Translations under genes and position numbers: made by a program
Assembly (NCBI GenBank): GCA_033032865.1
Contig: JAWHQI010000306.1
Span: forward strand, 2,046,001 to 2,110,000
DNA length: 64,000 nt
Direction of reading: 5' to 3'
Origin: Dactylorhiza incarnata
Lineage: Eukaryota > Streptophyta > Magnoliopsida > Asparagales > Orchidaceae
In this document: positions 28,768 through 42,500 of the stretch, in pieces
Layout of the letters: the number at the start of each line of letters is the position of its first letter
Position numbering within the stretch: the stretch's first letter is position 1
Notes under the pieces: model-generated
Seen by the model: the letters and a program-made list of their open reading frames with translations, nothing else
Told to the model about the DNA's origin: nothing
Databases searched by the model: none

Positions 28768-29756
28768 AGTGATTATTTTGAGATCGTGCCTCCATTGTTG
28801 AGATCGTGGTGCCTTTTCTAGCCTTCAAGATATCTCAATCTTCTCCATCCCTTGGTATATCAAAACAAGGCTTGTTCGTCGCTTTTCTCCATGTGCGCTT
28901 TGTTAGGAAAAACTTCTTTTATTTGATAAAACAGGTTTGTCTTTAATAATTCTATAAAAAGATTTTGTATTCTTTGTATTGTAATAATAGCTACAGGTAG
29001 AAATTCAAGGCTGAAGATTTATCAAGTTTTGAAGAATTCATCGAATATAGTCTATGATTGCCGAATAAGATTTGACTATAGAAATCTCTCCCATAAGATA
29101 TTGGTCGAATACAAGTCAGAGCTTGGAAAAACACCGAAGACAAGATATTAGAAGTTTTTTGTCGAATAAAAATCAAATCTTGAAGAAATACAGAAGACAA
29201 GTTATTAAAAGTCTCTTGTCGAATACAAGTCAAAGCTTGAATATATTCAGAGGTTATTAGAAGCTGATAGTCGAATAGCTATCAGAGTTAAAAGTATTAT
29301 TTTGAGTGCTGAAGTTCTTTAAAAGGCGGAAGTCAAATACAATTCGACTAACGAAGAAGAGTTGTGCTAATAACATTTTCAGAAGCTGATAGTCGGATGG
29401 ATCTCGACGTTTGAATAATTTTCTAATAAAACAACTATTAGAAGTCATTGGTCGAAATCCTTTTGACTAATGAGTAAGTTATTTGAATAAAGTCTCATTT
29501 TAAGTATGTTGTAGAAGCTGATAGTCGAATGCAGTTCAATTATTATGTGAAACTTGGAGAAATTATTTATGGAAGAATATAGCCGCCGAAGAATTCATTA
29601 TAGTCGTTTGAAAAACTTAGAGAAGTTTAAGGAAAAAGATTTTTTGACGTGATATCATTGTTTGTGATTTTGTGAATTCTATGGGTGAATTTTTTATATA
29701 CTCTATTCACCGCCATTCTAGAGTGCACTCATTTAATATTTTCTCGTATTCCACAT
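28768..29756 (+). repeat. LTR-like region with 57 bp tandem repeats
   Basis: Lies directly upstream of a primer-like site (tagtatcagagc, 29764-29775) and of a copia gag, so it is probably the 5' LTR. Units beginning gtcgaata occur at 29104, 29161, 29218 and 29269 (spacing 57, 57, 51 bp), with more degenerate units to about 29610. The left boundary is not certain. Confidence 0.45.
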
Positions 29757-29856
29757 TTTTAATTAGTATCAGAGCCAAGTTTATCTTTAAAGGCTAACAC
29801 CTTGATGAACCAAGATCCAATGTCTTTGAGAATATTAAGTTAAATGTTATTCAATC

Positions 29857-31506
29857 ATGAACACTTCTCAGATCAGAGGTTATGCGTCAACATCCAGACC
29901 ATAAATGTGCAATTCAGACAAGTTTGCACTTTGGATGTCTAGTATAATACTATATATGAATTCTATTGATGAAAATATCTTTAATTCATTGTTACAGGTT
30001 CTTACATTCCCGCAAAGATTGACAACACTACAATAAGGGAAATCCCAAGCTAAAGTCAGATTGAATTGAAGGTGACAAAATGGCTAGATCATGTGATGTC
30101 AAAGCCATGAATTTCTTTATGCCCACCATGTCTGATGATATCTACCAAAGGGTGGTAGAATGCAAATCTGTCAAGGAGTTTTAATCACTTCTGAGAACAG
30201 TGGAAGAGCGTGCTGATGATATCTACCAAAGGGTGGTAGAATGCAAATCTGTCAAGGAGTTCTAGTCACTTATGAGAACAGTGGAAGAGTGTGTTGATGA
30301 GAGAAAAGATAAGAGATCTCTTCTCATTACCCCTTAAAATTTAAGGGTGCTGATGAAAGTGGTCTCTGAGATTCACCCTAGACTCGGACTACTTGTGAGT
30401 GAACTTAGAGGGTTGGATAAAGAAATCTCTACCACTGAGATAAATGACAAACTTTTTCCAATGCTTCCTTAGGTCATGGGACTCTAGGTTGTGGGCCATC
30501 AATGAGTCGAGGCACTACAAGGCAATAACAATTGATACCCTTCTTGGAAAGTTATTATCCTACGAACTCCTCCTCAAGACAGGAGGAAAGACTAAACAGA
30601 AGGAGAAAGTCATAGTCACTCCTAAAGAGAAATCAGTTGCATTAAATCTAATTGATAAATTTGTACCCATCATTGATGATGAGATTGTGAGCCTTGGTGC
30701 AAAAAAGTTTAAGAAGTAAATCATATCAGTTGATTTCAGAAAATGAGAAGGTAGAACCCGACACAATTTAAGGTACGATAAATCACATTCTAATTAAACT
30801 AAAGTTGAAATTATTTGTTACACATACAGGAAATCAGACCACACCTCCCTTAAGTGTGTACTATTACCAAAAAGGAAAAGCACAAAAAATCTGATGAAGA
30901 CAAGGAGTCAAGAAAAAATTTGACAATAAGGGAAGTGGAAGGAAAAATAGTGAAAGAAACTTAGTTGATACATGGAGTGAGACTGAATGAGACAGCTTCT
31001 CCTGCTCTGATAGTGAAGAAAAAGCTCCAGAGAGCAAGTGTCAGATGGCATTGGAAATGTGAACAGAACTAAATGAGATAATAGATCTTGACACTTTAGA
31101 TCCTTCTTCTCCTGATTTTAATGAAACTTTTATAGGCTTCTGCCAAGATCAACTATCTGCTGAGGGAGGAATCAAGGTTCTATTGTAGGAAAATTCTACT
31201 CTTACAACTGCAAATTTAGAGCAAGAGAGAAAACCGGAAATAATTAACTCCTCTAATAACAATGTTCTGAAGCAACAATAAGAGAAAATTGTTATGCAAG
31301 AGAAACTTGATACTGCACTCAATCAGATCAGTAAGTTCACTGATGAGCTAACAAAGACAAGAATTTGAAGATGCTCTCATTGGAAGAAGCAAGCAAATAA
31401 AGTCCATCAAGGAAAATCTATCTAGTAGATTAAGGAGATTGAGACTTGGTGTTGATCCATCCATGGAAGGGGATCCATGCATTGCACTTATCTGGAAGAA
31501 GCCTGC
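29857..31506 (+). pseudogene. Copia gag (UBN2-type) remnant
   Basis: ATG at 29857 gives MNTSQIRGYASTSRP and then stops. Further on, FALWMSSIILYMNSID, DIYQRVVECKSVKEF, WDSRLWAINESRHYKAIT and IDTLLGKLLSYELLLK are readable in several frames, as in UBN2-type copia gag. A zinc-knuckle relic (CYTYRKSDHTSLKC, second Cys changed to Tyr) follows at about 30815. An 82 bp direct tandem duplication (about 30130-30294) repeats the IYQRVVECK segment. The frame is shattered. It continues after the LINE at 32217-32520. Confidence 0.7.
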
Positions 31507-31519
31507 CATCTTCATCAAT

Positions 31520-32203
31520 ACAACAACAAACAACAACACTCAAGCCTTTATCCCACTATAGTGGGGTCGGCTATATGGATCCTTTGTCGCCATTGTGTCC
31601 TATCTTTCGTCATAATTTCACTAATGCCCAAGTACATCATGTCTTTCCTTATAGTTTCATTCCAAGTCTTTATTGGTCTACCCCTCCCCCGTTTAACATG
31701 CCTAGTGACTAAACTCTCACAACGCTTAACAGATACCTCTAATGGTCTCCTTTGTACTTGTCCAAACCATCTTAGTCGAGCTTCTCACATCTTCTCTGCA
31801 ATTGGTGTCACTCCTGTCTTATCCCTGATACATTCATTCCTAATTTTATCTAGTCTCGTGTGTCCACACATCCACCTAAGCATTCTCATCTCCGCAACTC
31901 CCATTTTTTGCTCATGTACACAATTCACTACCCAACACTCAGAACCATAGAGCATCGTTGGTCTAATTGCAGTACGGTCATGCCTTTAAGTTTTATTGGT
32001 ACTTTACGATCACATAAAATCCCTGATGCGCCTCCCCACTTCAACCAACCTGCTTGGATTTTATGTATCACATCTTTATCAACACGTCCATCTTTTTGAA
32101 CTATCAATCCAAGATATTTAAAGCACTCATTGCGGGAAATATCTCGATCACCTAACTTAATAACGAAGTCATCTGTCCTTCTTGCACTGCTAAATTTAAG
32201 CGT
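31520..32203 (-). mobile_element. 5'-truncated RTE-type LINE, 3' end
   Basis: The minus strand codes for the C-terminal end of a plant LINE ORF2: FKYLGLIVQKDGRVDKDV, IQAGWLKWGGASGILCDRKV, then RPTMLYGSECW, MRMLRWMCGH, RLRWFGQVQRRP and a HIADPTIVG-like end, with frame breaks. There is a CAA-rich 3' tail at the left edge. A 13 bp target duplication catcttcatcaat (31507-31519 and 32204-32216) brackets it exactly. Inserted into the decayed copia. Confidence 0.88.
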
Positions 32204-32216
32204 CATCTTCATCAAT

Positions 32217-32521
32217 GACAAAGGAAAATACATTCTCGAGAAATTTCAAGATTCCTAAGCATGTGATGAAGGATATAAGCTTTAATGTTAGGAACATTAG
32301 AACGAATGTTCTTAAGCCTACAATCATGCAAGTCACAGATACCAGAGATGGAATCTTTGGAGAACCTCCTATGCAAAGAAGGAACTCCAAGAATCATCTT
32401 ACAAAGAATATTTCTCGATGATAGTCGAATAATATTCGAAAATCAACTACATATTCTTCAAATATTTATCGACGATTTCATCTTAAATCGTCGGATAACT
32501 TCTGATGAATCTCTGTCATGT
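32217..32521 (+). pseudogene. Continuation of the decayed copia after the LINE
   Basis: Joins the pre-LINE sequence across the 13 bp duplication (reads FINDKGKYILEKF). No conserved domain remains. It ends at the gypsy junction near 32522. Confidence 0.35.
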
Positions 32522-34641
32522 CTATTATCGACGATTTTTCTAAACTGACTCTACCGCTAACGAAGTTTACATGAAAGAATGTTGCTTTTACTTGAGATGA
32601 TGAATGCCAGACTGCATTTGAAAACTTAAAAGAAAGGCTAACGGCAACGCCGGTATTGGTAATGTCGCAAGGTACCGAAGGGTTTCAAATTTATAGTGAT
32701 GCATCCCTTAAGGGCCTCAGTTGTGTGTTAATGCAGAATTGTAAAGTAATAGCGTATGCTTCGAGCTAGACAACTGAAAGATGCTGAAAGAAATTATCCA
32801 ACGCATGACTTGGAACTCACATTCGTTGCTTTTGCATAGAAAATTTGGCGACACTATTTATACGGTGTTCAGTGTGAAATTTATACGGATCACAGAAGTT
32901 TAAAATACATTTTCTCGCAAAAGGAAATTAATTTACGACAAGGGAGATAGTTAGAATTCATTAAAGATTATGAACTAGAAATCAAATTCCATCCAGGAAA
33001 AGCAAATGTTGTAGCAGATGCGCTAAGTAGAAAAGGCATTGACGTCAATGATAGTGAAGTTAACTTATTAGAAACCGTTAATACATGAGCTGCAAAAGTT
33101 AGAAATTCTCACGATTACCACGACTCACCAAACTCGCGGTCAACTGTACCAAATGGGGATCGAGTACCCAATTAAAGAGAAACTAAAAGACACGGTGGAC
33201 AAAGACCCAATTTTATGCAAACTACTTAAAAATGTACGATAAAGCCAAACAATTGCATTTATAGAAGATGATGGCTTGTTGTTTATTAATGACCGATTAT
33301 GTGTACCAGATGTTAATAATATCCGATTAGAGATACTTTATAAAGTGCATAACATGGTGTATTCAATCCATCCTTGTAGAACATAAATGTATCATGATTT
33401 GAAGCAAGAGTTTTGGTGACCGGGGATGAAAAATGATGTAATTAAATACATCGCCAAATGTCATACATGCCAAGTTGTGAAGGCAGAACATCATAAACCT
33501 GGTGGATACTTACAATCGTTGCCTATTTCTGAATAGAAGTGAGATCACTTAGCAATGGATTTTGTCATGGACCTAGGAGTAAAGAAGGGAATGGTGGTAT
33601 ATGAGTAATAATTGATAGATTAACAAAAGTTGCACAGTTCATTCCCATGCGAAAAAGGCGGACCAGTTGAAAGATTAGTTGATAAGTATATACAAGTTAT
33701 TGTGAAACTGCATGGGATTCCCCTAACGATCATATCTGATAGAGATGGACCGTTTATGTCCGATACGTGGAAACTAGTACGCAAAAGACTAGGGACGAAA
33801 TTGTCATACAGTACTGCGTTCCACCCGCAAATAGATGGCCAAACAGAACGAACAATTCAAATGCTTGAAGACCTCTTTAGAATGGTAGTGCTTGATCTAA
33901 ATGGATCGTGGGAAAATATTTGTCTTTGGTGGATTTTTTTTATAATAATAGTTATCAAACTAGTATGCAAATGACACCATTCAAAGCATTGTATAGGCGG
34001 AGATGTCGAACCCGTATGAGTTGGGCTGAAGATGGCGAGCAAACATTATTTCCAAAGAATAAAGTGGATAAGATGCATGGGAAAATCACAACTGTGCGAG
34101 AAAGATTAAAGATTACGCAAGATAGACAACAAAATACTATAATGCCCGTCATCGCAAAGTAGTGTTTGTCGTTGGAGATCGGGTTTGTGTAAAGATAAAG
34201 CCTTTTAAAGGAACTGCTCGAATTTGAAGACTTTGGAAACTTAGCCCGAGGTATGTCGGACTATTCATGATCACCTAACGAATTGGAGAAGTAGCTTATC
34301 GATTGGCATTGTCAGATAATCTTCAAAACCTTCACGATGTATTCCATATTTCTTCACTAAGAAAATATATTGCTGATCTAGAAAAAATAGTTCCTTCTGA
34401 GCAGATCCAAATTGAATCTGATCTATCAAGCTCAACCGAGTCATACAAAATTGTAGATTGGCAGAATAAGCAACTTCGTAACCGAGAGGTTTGATTTGTT
34501 AAAGTCTGGTGGAAAGGACACTGTATACATGAAGCAACTTGGGAAAAAGAAGAAGTAATGAGGGACATGTTTCCCCATCAGTTCGATGCTGATACAGATT
34601 GATGATTTTCACGGACCAAAATTCTATAAGGAGGGGAGAAT
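32522..34641 (+). pseudogene. Gypsy RNase H, integrase and chromodomain remnant
   Basis: Starts abruptly inside the RT-RNase H connection (DDFSKLTLPLT). It contains [36 protein letters not shown] and ADALSRK. Integrase follows with CHTCQVVKAEH and, open at 33630-33974, SDRDGPFMSDTWKLVRKRLG and FHPQIDGQTERTIQMLED. The end is a chromodomain tail (34303-34494 and beyond) with DLQNLHDVFHISSLRKY-like sequence. Many stops. Motifs match the 5997-15641 element, so it is the same family in opposite orientation. The tract aaggaggggagaat (34628-34641) is the polypurine tract. The 5' half is missing. Confidence 0.85.
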
Positions 34642-36504
34642 TGTGACTCCGTCACGACGTTAGGTAATAACTAACGAATTTTATGTTCATAAATGTGCTC
34701 GCCAACGACGTCGTAAATTGAATTCTACGATAAAAGGAACAAAATAAAATTAATTAAAATACGTACTCTTTTGCTCGGATGGATTAGGGACGAAAACCTA
34801 GGGTTACTTTTTGTTGGATTTTCTCAATACTTTTATTCTTAAGGTTAAATAGAGTTTCTGAAATGAAAATCGATGCCAAAACCACCTCCCTTTCGTGATT
34901 TCGTGTAAAGGACAACAAACCCTAGGTTGGATTCTTGGATTTTTTCCATTTCTTTTGCATTCAAAAGGTTAAGAGAGTTTCTGAAAACATGTGTAATGTT
35001 GATACTCCTCCCATTTCACAAGTTTGCCCAAAAACAGTGAACCCTAATGATATAATGTCAAAATTTTCTCTGTTACGTAGTTTGGAGGAGGAAGAAGGGC
35101 TAGAATGCGTCAAATATACATATTTCATGCAAAAATTGAGGACCTTGTGGGAGGGGAAGCCAACTTTTAGTTGGATTGGGGCTCATTTTGAGAAACTAGG
35201 TTAAGTAAAACCTATATGAAGGGTTGTTAGGACGCTCCCCCTCACAATTACAGCAAAACCCCTATCCAAAATTTTAGGGCAGTCAACTTATACTTGACAT
35301 AAGACTGAAAATTTACGGAATTAGGTCATTTGAAACCTATGTGGAGACTTTACGAGGCGGTGGACAGCCGACTCGTGGCTTAAATTGAAGGAATTAAATT
35401 ATTTGACGGCTTAGGTGAACATGAAAGCAAAAATTGGGAATGTTCGGTGCAAGTAATCAGAAGCTTAAGTGTATTCCCTTGCGTCAAATAAATTGTAGGG
35501 GGTTGATTTAGGGCAGTTGACGTATTGGAGAAGGGAGAATGTGTGGACAAATTTTGTAACATAAAGAATGTCATAAATACTTCAACATACGCACATTAGT
35601 ATGCAAGCGTAGTGCATCCACCTTCTAAAGATATTCAGGATTTAAAACCCACGCAATATAACTCGTACGTAAGCGGAAAGGAATTGATAAACTACATGTA
35701 GGATGTTTCAAATTCTGATACACAATAAACTGTCGTAGGACATGGCGTCCCGCAGAGGAAGGGATAATGACAATCGCAAGGACAAAGGAAAAGTAAAGAT
35801 CTGGGTGAGTTCTTACTACTGCATTTTATTAATACTGCTTATGATATTTTAATGCTTATTTGTTTAATTGTTATAAGAACAAACACCGAAACTTTAAAGA
35901 GAACACAAATATACATTGTAATACCCTTAAATGACTAAAATGCAAAACTTGAAATAAAAGAATGACAAAAGGGAAATGATATGAATAATACAATGGGCTA
36001 TGTTAAGGGTTGACCCAACTCGTGGAGGTGAGTTGTGAATGACCTCCCATTATGAATGTTTAGATTGAGGAGTACTGATTGGACACCAATGTTAGATGAT
36101 AGCCCTGAATTTGAAAAATGTGAGTGTGTTAAACAAAAGACACGTAATAAATGAATGAATGATGAAATTTATTCTTAACATTGTCCAAATAAAAGAAACT
36201 GAAAAAGACAACGGATAATGAAATGCACACAATATGATGATTCAGTAAGGATGAAATTTAAATATGAATGCATATAATGAATAATGAAATGCTTATATGA
36301 ATGCATATATGAATGTATATAATGAATGATGATATGAATATAAGAATTGATGTACTTCCTTATTATAAACTGCTGCTGATATTTTTGTAGGGAAGATAAG
36401 AATTCGCTTAGTCTTTTGACTAATTATTTAGATATCTAAATTAATATAGGAGGACACAGTGGTCTCCGATGAGAGGAAGAAATTGCAAGTGGACGAAAGG
36501 TATC
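34642..36504 (+). repeat. 3' LTR of the plus-strand gypsy, first part
   Basis: Starts TGTGACTCCGTCACGACG right after the polypurine tract. It continues at 43777-44110 once the chromovirus is removed, giving about 2.2 kb, comparable with the 2081 bp LTR at 13561. Contains exon 1 and the start of exon 2 of the small LTR protein. Confidence 0.85.
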
Positions 36505-39500
36505 TGACGCAGAGGCAGGCTAGGGTTGGGGAGCTAGACACACTACTTGGCGAATAAAGGTGCAGAAAACCAACACGATGCAAGCTTCACAAATCCAGGC
36601 GGTTTTAAAATTAATTTTCTTGTATGATGAGTTAATTTAAGCTTTTGCGGATTCCACAAGAATGATTATCGTAATAGAAAAGGCACACAAGAGTGGCTCC
36701 AAATCGGAGAGCGCAAATAACAAATGATAAGCGGATACACCCTGCAGGTTAGCACAAACTCAAGCAACCCAAATGATATGACATGATAAACAAAGCAAAT
36801 AGCAAACTAGCAAAATAAACAATGTTCAGATCTGAAATCCAAGTGCAACTTACAATCAAAATGAGGAGCCAATCGGACGGGGGCGCCAAATGCGGAGAGG
36901 AATGGATCCGGGTATTTGGTGGCCAATGGCGGTGGGTATGGTGGCTGCGCGGAGGGAGGAAGGAGTGGTGGAGGGCTGGAAGTAGGGCTAGCGGGAAGGA
37001 GGAGGGATCTGGGATGGCCGACGGGGTAGAGGGAAGGATGGAGGGTGGTCGACGGGGTAGGGTGAAGGCTGGAGGGTGGTCGACGGGGTAGGGGGAAGGC
37101 TGGAGGGTGGTCGACGGGGTAGGGGGGGAGTTGGAGGGAGGTCGACTGGTTGTGGGGAGGCTGGGGAGTGGTCGACCGGCTGCTGGGAGGCCGGGAGAAG
37201 CTTGGTGGGGGAGGAAGAAAGGCTGGCGGTGGGCGTCGGGATGGAAGGAAAGGAAAGGGGGCTCGCCGGTGCTGTGAGGGGCAGGGGACAGGCCGACGGG
37301 GTGGAGATAGGGGCGGTAGAAGCCTAACCGGGGGAAGGCGGGATGTCGGAAGTGAGGAAGGGGCGAACGGCAGAGATCGGGAACCCTAGGCGTCGCACTT
37401 GGGGGATGTTGGCGTCGCACCAACGGACCGGCTGCAGAATCTCTCAAACATACGGTTCCTAAACCCTCCTCTTGGCTCCATATAAATAGAAAATAAAAGT
37501 TAGGGCATCCGGAATCAAGGGCTCAGATCGCCCGATCTTTCGGGTGCCAAAATAACGCCAAAACTTGTCCGAATAAGATAAAACAAAATACAAAATATAC
37601 TCTCGTCGACCTTCCGGACGCATCCACGGGCTCGGATCGTCCGGAAGGGCTCTCAAAGTACAGGATCAGAAAATCACGCCCGCTTGCGGCGGGAATATAC
37701 GTGTGTGGGCCATCGTCGCTGTCGATCTCCAATCAACTCCCCCCGACTTAGAAGCATTCATCTCCGAGGAATGGAGGTGATCATACTCTTGGCGTAGCTC
37801 GGGGGCAATCCTCGCAAGTTCTCCCGGGGCGATCCAAGTGTCGTCAAAGCTGGGACGGCCCCTCCAGTGGACCAAGTATCGCAAAGTGCTCGGATCTGCT
37901 GCTGTCATGTAGTCATGGGCTAAGATGCCCTCAATGGTCTCCAGATCGGTATCCGCCTCCGCAGGTGGTGGCTCACTCTCTAATGAACTCTCCGGTGGTG
38001 GCGCAGCCGGTGGTGCTGCCAGGTCCCCAGGCGGTATCGCTGTGGGCTGGGACTGAGAGGGGAACGGTGACAACTGGGGAAGTGGTGGCTCCAATGGCGG
38101 CTCTGAGGGAAGGGGTGTGAAAGGATCCTCATAAGCTTGCTCATCGTAGTATGGAGTCAAGTCTTCCACATTGAATACTCTGCTGATCCCCATGTGCCTT
38201 GGAATATCAATCTCATAAGCATTTGACCCTATCCTTTGCACCACCGTATAAGGGCCCATCCGTCTAGCATTTAGTTTCTTTGCAGTTCCTGAGGGGAACC
38301 TCTCAGCACGAAGACGAACCAACACCTGTGTGCCAATCTCAAAACTCCTCTCCTTCCTGTGTACATCCGCATAGGCTTTATAATTATCATTACTTGTTGC
38401 GATTTTCTTTCGGATGGACTCGTGAAGCTCATGCATGTGCTGGATAAAGGATTCGGCCGACTCACTAGGACGGGTCTCAAGTGGGAGGGGAACTAGGTCG
38501 ATCGGCTTCCTGGGTTCATACCCTAACAGGATGTGGAAGGGGCTAAGACCAGTAGTCCTATTCACCGAGCTATTGTACGCGAACTCTGCTAAGGGCAACA
38601 CTGAATCCCAAGTACACACATGCTCACCAACAAGACAACGTAGGAGGGAGCCTAAACTCCTGTTGACCACCTCAGTTTGTCCATCCGTCTGTGGGTGGTA
38701 GGCGGTGGAAAACTTGAGAGTGGTGCCAGTCTTCATCCATAGTGTCTTCCAGAAATAGCTCATGAATCGGACATCACGATCAGACACTATGGAGGATGGT
38801 AACCCGTGATATTTAAAAACTTCCCTAAAGAATAGGGCGGCAACCAGGGAGGCATCGGCCGTCTTGCGACATGGAATGAAGTGGGCCATCTTCGAGAAAC
38901 GGTCCACGACAACATAAATGGAGTCATGTTTCTTGGGTGTACGGGGTAGCCCAAGAACAAAGTCCATGCTAATGTCAACCCAAGGCCTGTGAGGAATGGG
39001 TAACGGGGAGTACAGGCCGCTGGGTTGGCGTGAACCTTTTGCCACTTGGCATGTCCTACAGTGCCTCGTCACACGCGCCACGTCCCTCTTCAGTGAGGGC
39101 CAATAAAAACGATCCTCCACTAAGGCAGTAGTCTTGTCACGCCCAAAGTGTCCAGCGGCACCTCCTGCGTGCATCTCCCAAATCAGAAAGTCGTGAAGGG
39201 AAGTGGAGGGGATGCAGAGTCGGGTGCCGAAGAACAGGTATCCCTCAGAAACAGTAAATCCCTCGATCGTATCAGGTGGGTCTCTAGTGAGGGACCTATA
39301 GATATCCCCAAAATCAGAACACTCAGCGTACTCTACGACAAGGCGCTCAAACCCAGTGACACGCGTGCTCATCGTCTGCAAGAGACTAATCCGGCGACTC
39401 AAGGCGTCGGCGGGCTTGTTATCAACACCTGCGCGGTGTTTGATAACGTAGTGATAGCTCTGCAGGAACTCTACCCACTTAGCGCGCCTATGGCTAAGCT

Positions 39501-42500
39501 TCGACTGGGACTCTAGATAACGTAAAGCCTGATGGTCAGAATACAGCACAAACTCCTTGTGTAGGAGATAGTGTCGCCAGTACCGCAGGGTCTGGACTAT
39601 CGCGTAAAACTCCCGATCATATGTAGAATATCGCTGGCGGGCCTCGTTCAGCTTTTCGCTGAAATAAGCAATGGGGTGGCCCTCCTGACTAAGTACTCCT
39701 CCAATCCCCAGTCCTGAAGCGTCACACGCGACCTCAAAGGCGAGGCTGAAATCTGGTAATCTAAGGACAGGGGCAGACGCTAGCCGATTCTTGATCTCTT
39801 CGAATGCTCTAGTGGCGGCCGGGGTCCACACGAAATCTCCTTTACGTAGACAGCTCGTAAAGGGGGCCATAAGAGCACTAAACCCGCGGACGAACCTCCT
39901 GTAGAAAGTGGCTAGTCCATGGAAACTCCTGGCCTCATGGATGGTGGTGGGAACGGGCCACTCGCGGATAGCTCTCACCTTGTCGGGATCTACGGAGATG
40001 CCCGACGCCGAAATAATGTACCCAAGGAAGTGCACAAACTCAGCTAGAAAATCGCACTTCTTCATGTTGATAAAGAGGTGCTCCCTCCTGAGGACGTCGA
40101 ACATCAAACAGACGTGATGTAGGTGGTTAGTACGCTCCTGGCTGTAAATAAAAATGTCGTCGAAGTACCCAACTAGGAACTTGCCCATGTAGGGCCGCAG
40201 GACCTGGGTCATCACCCGCATGAACGTACTGGGGGCGTTCGACAATCCGAAGGGCATCACTAGCCACTCGAATAGGCCATCCTTCGTCTTGAAGGCCGTC
40301 TTCCATTCATCTCCCTCACGGACTCTAATCTGGTGATACCCTCTCCTAAGGTCGATCTTCGTGAAAATACGGGCACCAGCCATAGCGTCAAGTAAGTCGT
40401 CGAGGCGGGGAATCGGGAAACGGTATTTCACTGTGATCTTATTGATGGCTCTACTGTCAACGCACATGCGCCAACTCCCGTCCTTCTTCGGGGTGAGAAG
40501 GGCTGGGACTGCGCATGGGCTCAAGCTCTCGCGCACAAAACCCTTCCTAAGTAACTCATCGACCTGCCGCTTCAGCTCGGCATGCTCGGTCGGACTCATA
40601 CGATAGTGTGGGAGGTTGGGCAAAGATGCCCCAGGCACGAGGTCGATCGCGTGCTGGATATCTCTCAGGGGAGGAAGTTCATCGGGAAGCTCCTCGGGCG
40701 TGATATCCGTATAATCTCTCAACAGTCGCTGTGCATCAGGGTCAGTGGGGACGACACCTCCACTAGGAGTGTCGGGAGCCAAGGTGGCCGCTACAATGAA
40801 TACAATCCCCGAGTCTAGGCCCTCTCTCATAAAATCATGCATCCTCAGTATGTGCAGGGGCCTGGGGGCCCGGCACTGGCGGGGGAATCGGTCTTGCCCT
40901 TGGATGAGTCCTTGGGCTGGGTCGGGGACAAGGTGATCTTTCGGCCCCGGTTGTAGAATACGCATGTGTTCGATCGCCCAAAACACGTAACGTCTCGATC
41001 ATACAACCAGGGTCGACCTAGGAGTACATGGGCCACGTCCATCGGTATGACATCACACCAAACCTTGTCCTCGAAGGACGCTAACCGCAATGGCACTAAG
41101 CATCGCTGGGAGACCTGGATAGCAGATTTGTCCACCCATAGGACACGATAGGGATGAGGGTGTGGCTCAGGGTGAGCTGTATCCGCTCAAGCGCCTTCTT
41201 AGCAACGATATTAACGCAACTCCCACCATCAATAGCAAGTTTGCAGGGGCCGCCTGCACTCTGAAAATAAGTGTAAAAGATGGTGGACCGACGCCAGTCA
41301 TCCTCCGCACGCGGGGTATGCAGAAGGCGGCGTATAACCCCACACTCTAGCAACCTCTCTGCATCGCTCTCCCAATCCTCATCCACGGTGGCTACAACAT
41401 CGCCCTCAATCCCCACTATAGGGTCCATACCCTCGTCCTCCTCATCCTCAATCAACAAGTTCCGCATAGGGCACTGTGCCGCATAATGACCTCGTCTAGA
41501 ACATCTGTAACACTGAGGCCCGCTGGGCTTGGAGGGTCCAGTCATAGCAACCTTCCCTTTCGCATCCTCAGAAGCCTGAGAGTGGGGAGGAGTGGGCCTC
41601 CTGAATGTGGGGCCATCAGTCCTCGGAGGCTGCTGGCGGGAGCCAGTGGTCCGAAGGTAGAGTTCATACTCTAGGGCCAACTCATAAATCTGCTCGACTG
41701 TCTCTCGGCGGTGGGGAATCAGTTCCCTCTTAATTTCGGGTCTCAGGCCGTTCCGGAACCTGGACGCTGCGGCGCTGCCCTCCTCTCGCAGGTCACTCCG
41801 CACTAATAGGTCATCGAATTTGGTCATATATTTGGCTACCGACAACGTGCCCTGTCGTAGCGCATAGACCTGATCTAGCAGTCGATCACGATAAGAATCG
41901 TGGAGATATTTCTCCTTCAGGCGTCTCTTCATATCTTCCCACCTAATGATGGGTCGATGGCCATCACGCTCAAGGGCTCGCTCGACACTAGTCCAATAAT
42001 TCATAGCAGATCCCACTAATTTTATCCGTGCGAGTCTAACCTTACGCTCATCACTCATATCATACCAATCAAAGTAATGCTCCATCTCTCGAAGCCAATC
42101 ACTAAACGCTCTGGGGTCCTGCTGACCATCAAAAGAAGAAACCTCTAAGCGAACTCGGCGAGTGATGTCATCGTGGTAACCGTCGTAGCGGTCGTGACGG
42201 CCGTGGTCGTGTCGATCTGGCACGGGATCTCCTGGGGCTTCATAACCATAATCAGGGGGCCCTGGTTGTCGTCGGGGGCGACGGCCAGGATTGGGGTGAT
42301 CCCCTTGACCTTCATAATTATCTTGACGTACCCGAAGTTCATTAATTTGGGTACCCATTTGGTCGAATCGCTCTAGCATCAAGCGCTGGAGGTCTGCGAG
42401 GGACACCTCCGCGTTGGTGCCATTGGACCGCTCACCGGTAACGTTTGGGTCAGACATATCTCGTCGAAAATGCCTACCACTACGTCACATACGAAGTGCG

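Noticed and set aside
28551..28772. Short plus-strand frame with a GTATGT donor after exon B as the next SEC14 exon
   Set aside because: Its residues do not resemble the expected continuation of the CRAL-TRIO fold.
36749..37447. 232-codon Pro-rich protein in the chromovirus LTR
   Set aside because: G-rich composition opens several frames on both strands. The matching frame in the other LTR is shorter, and no domain is visible.
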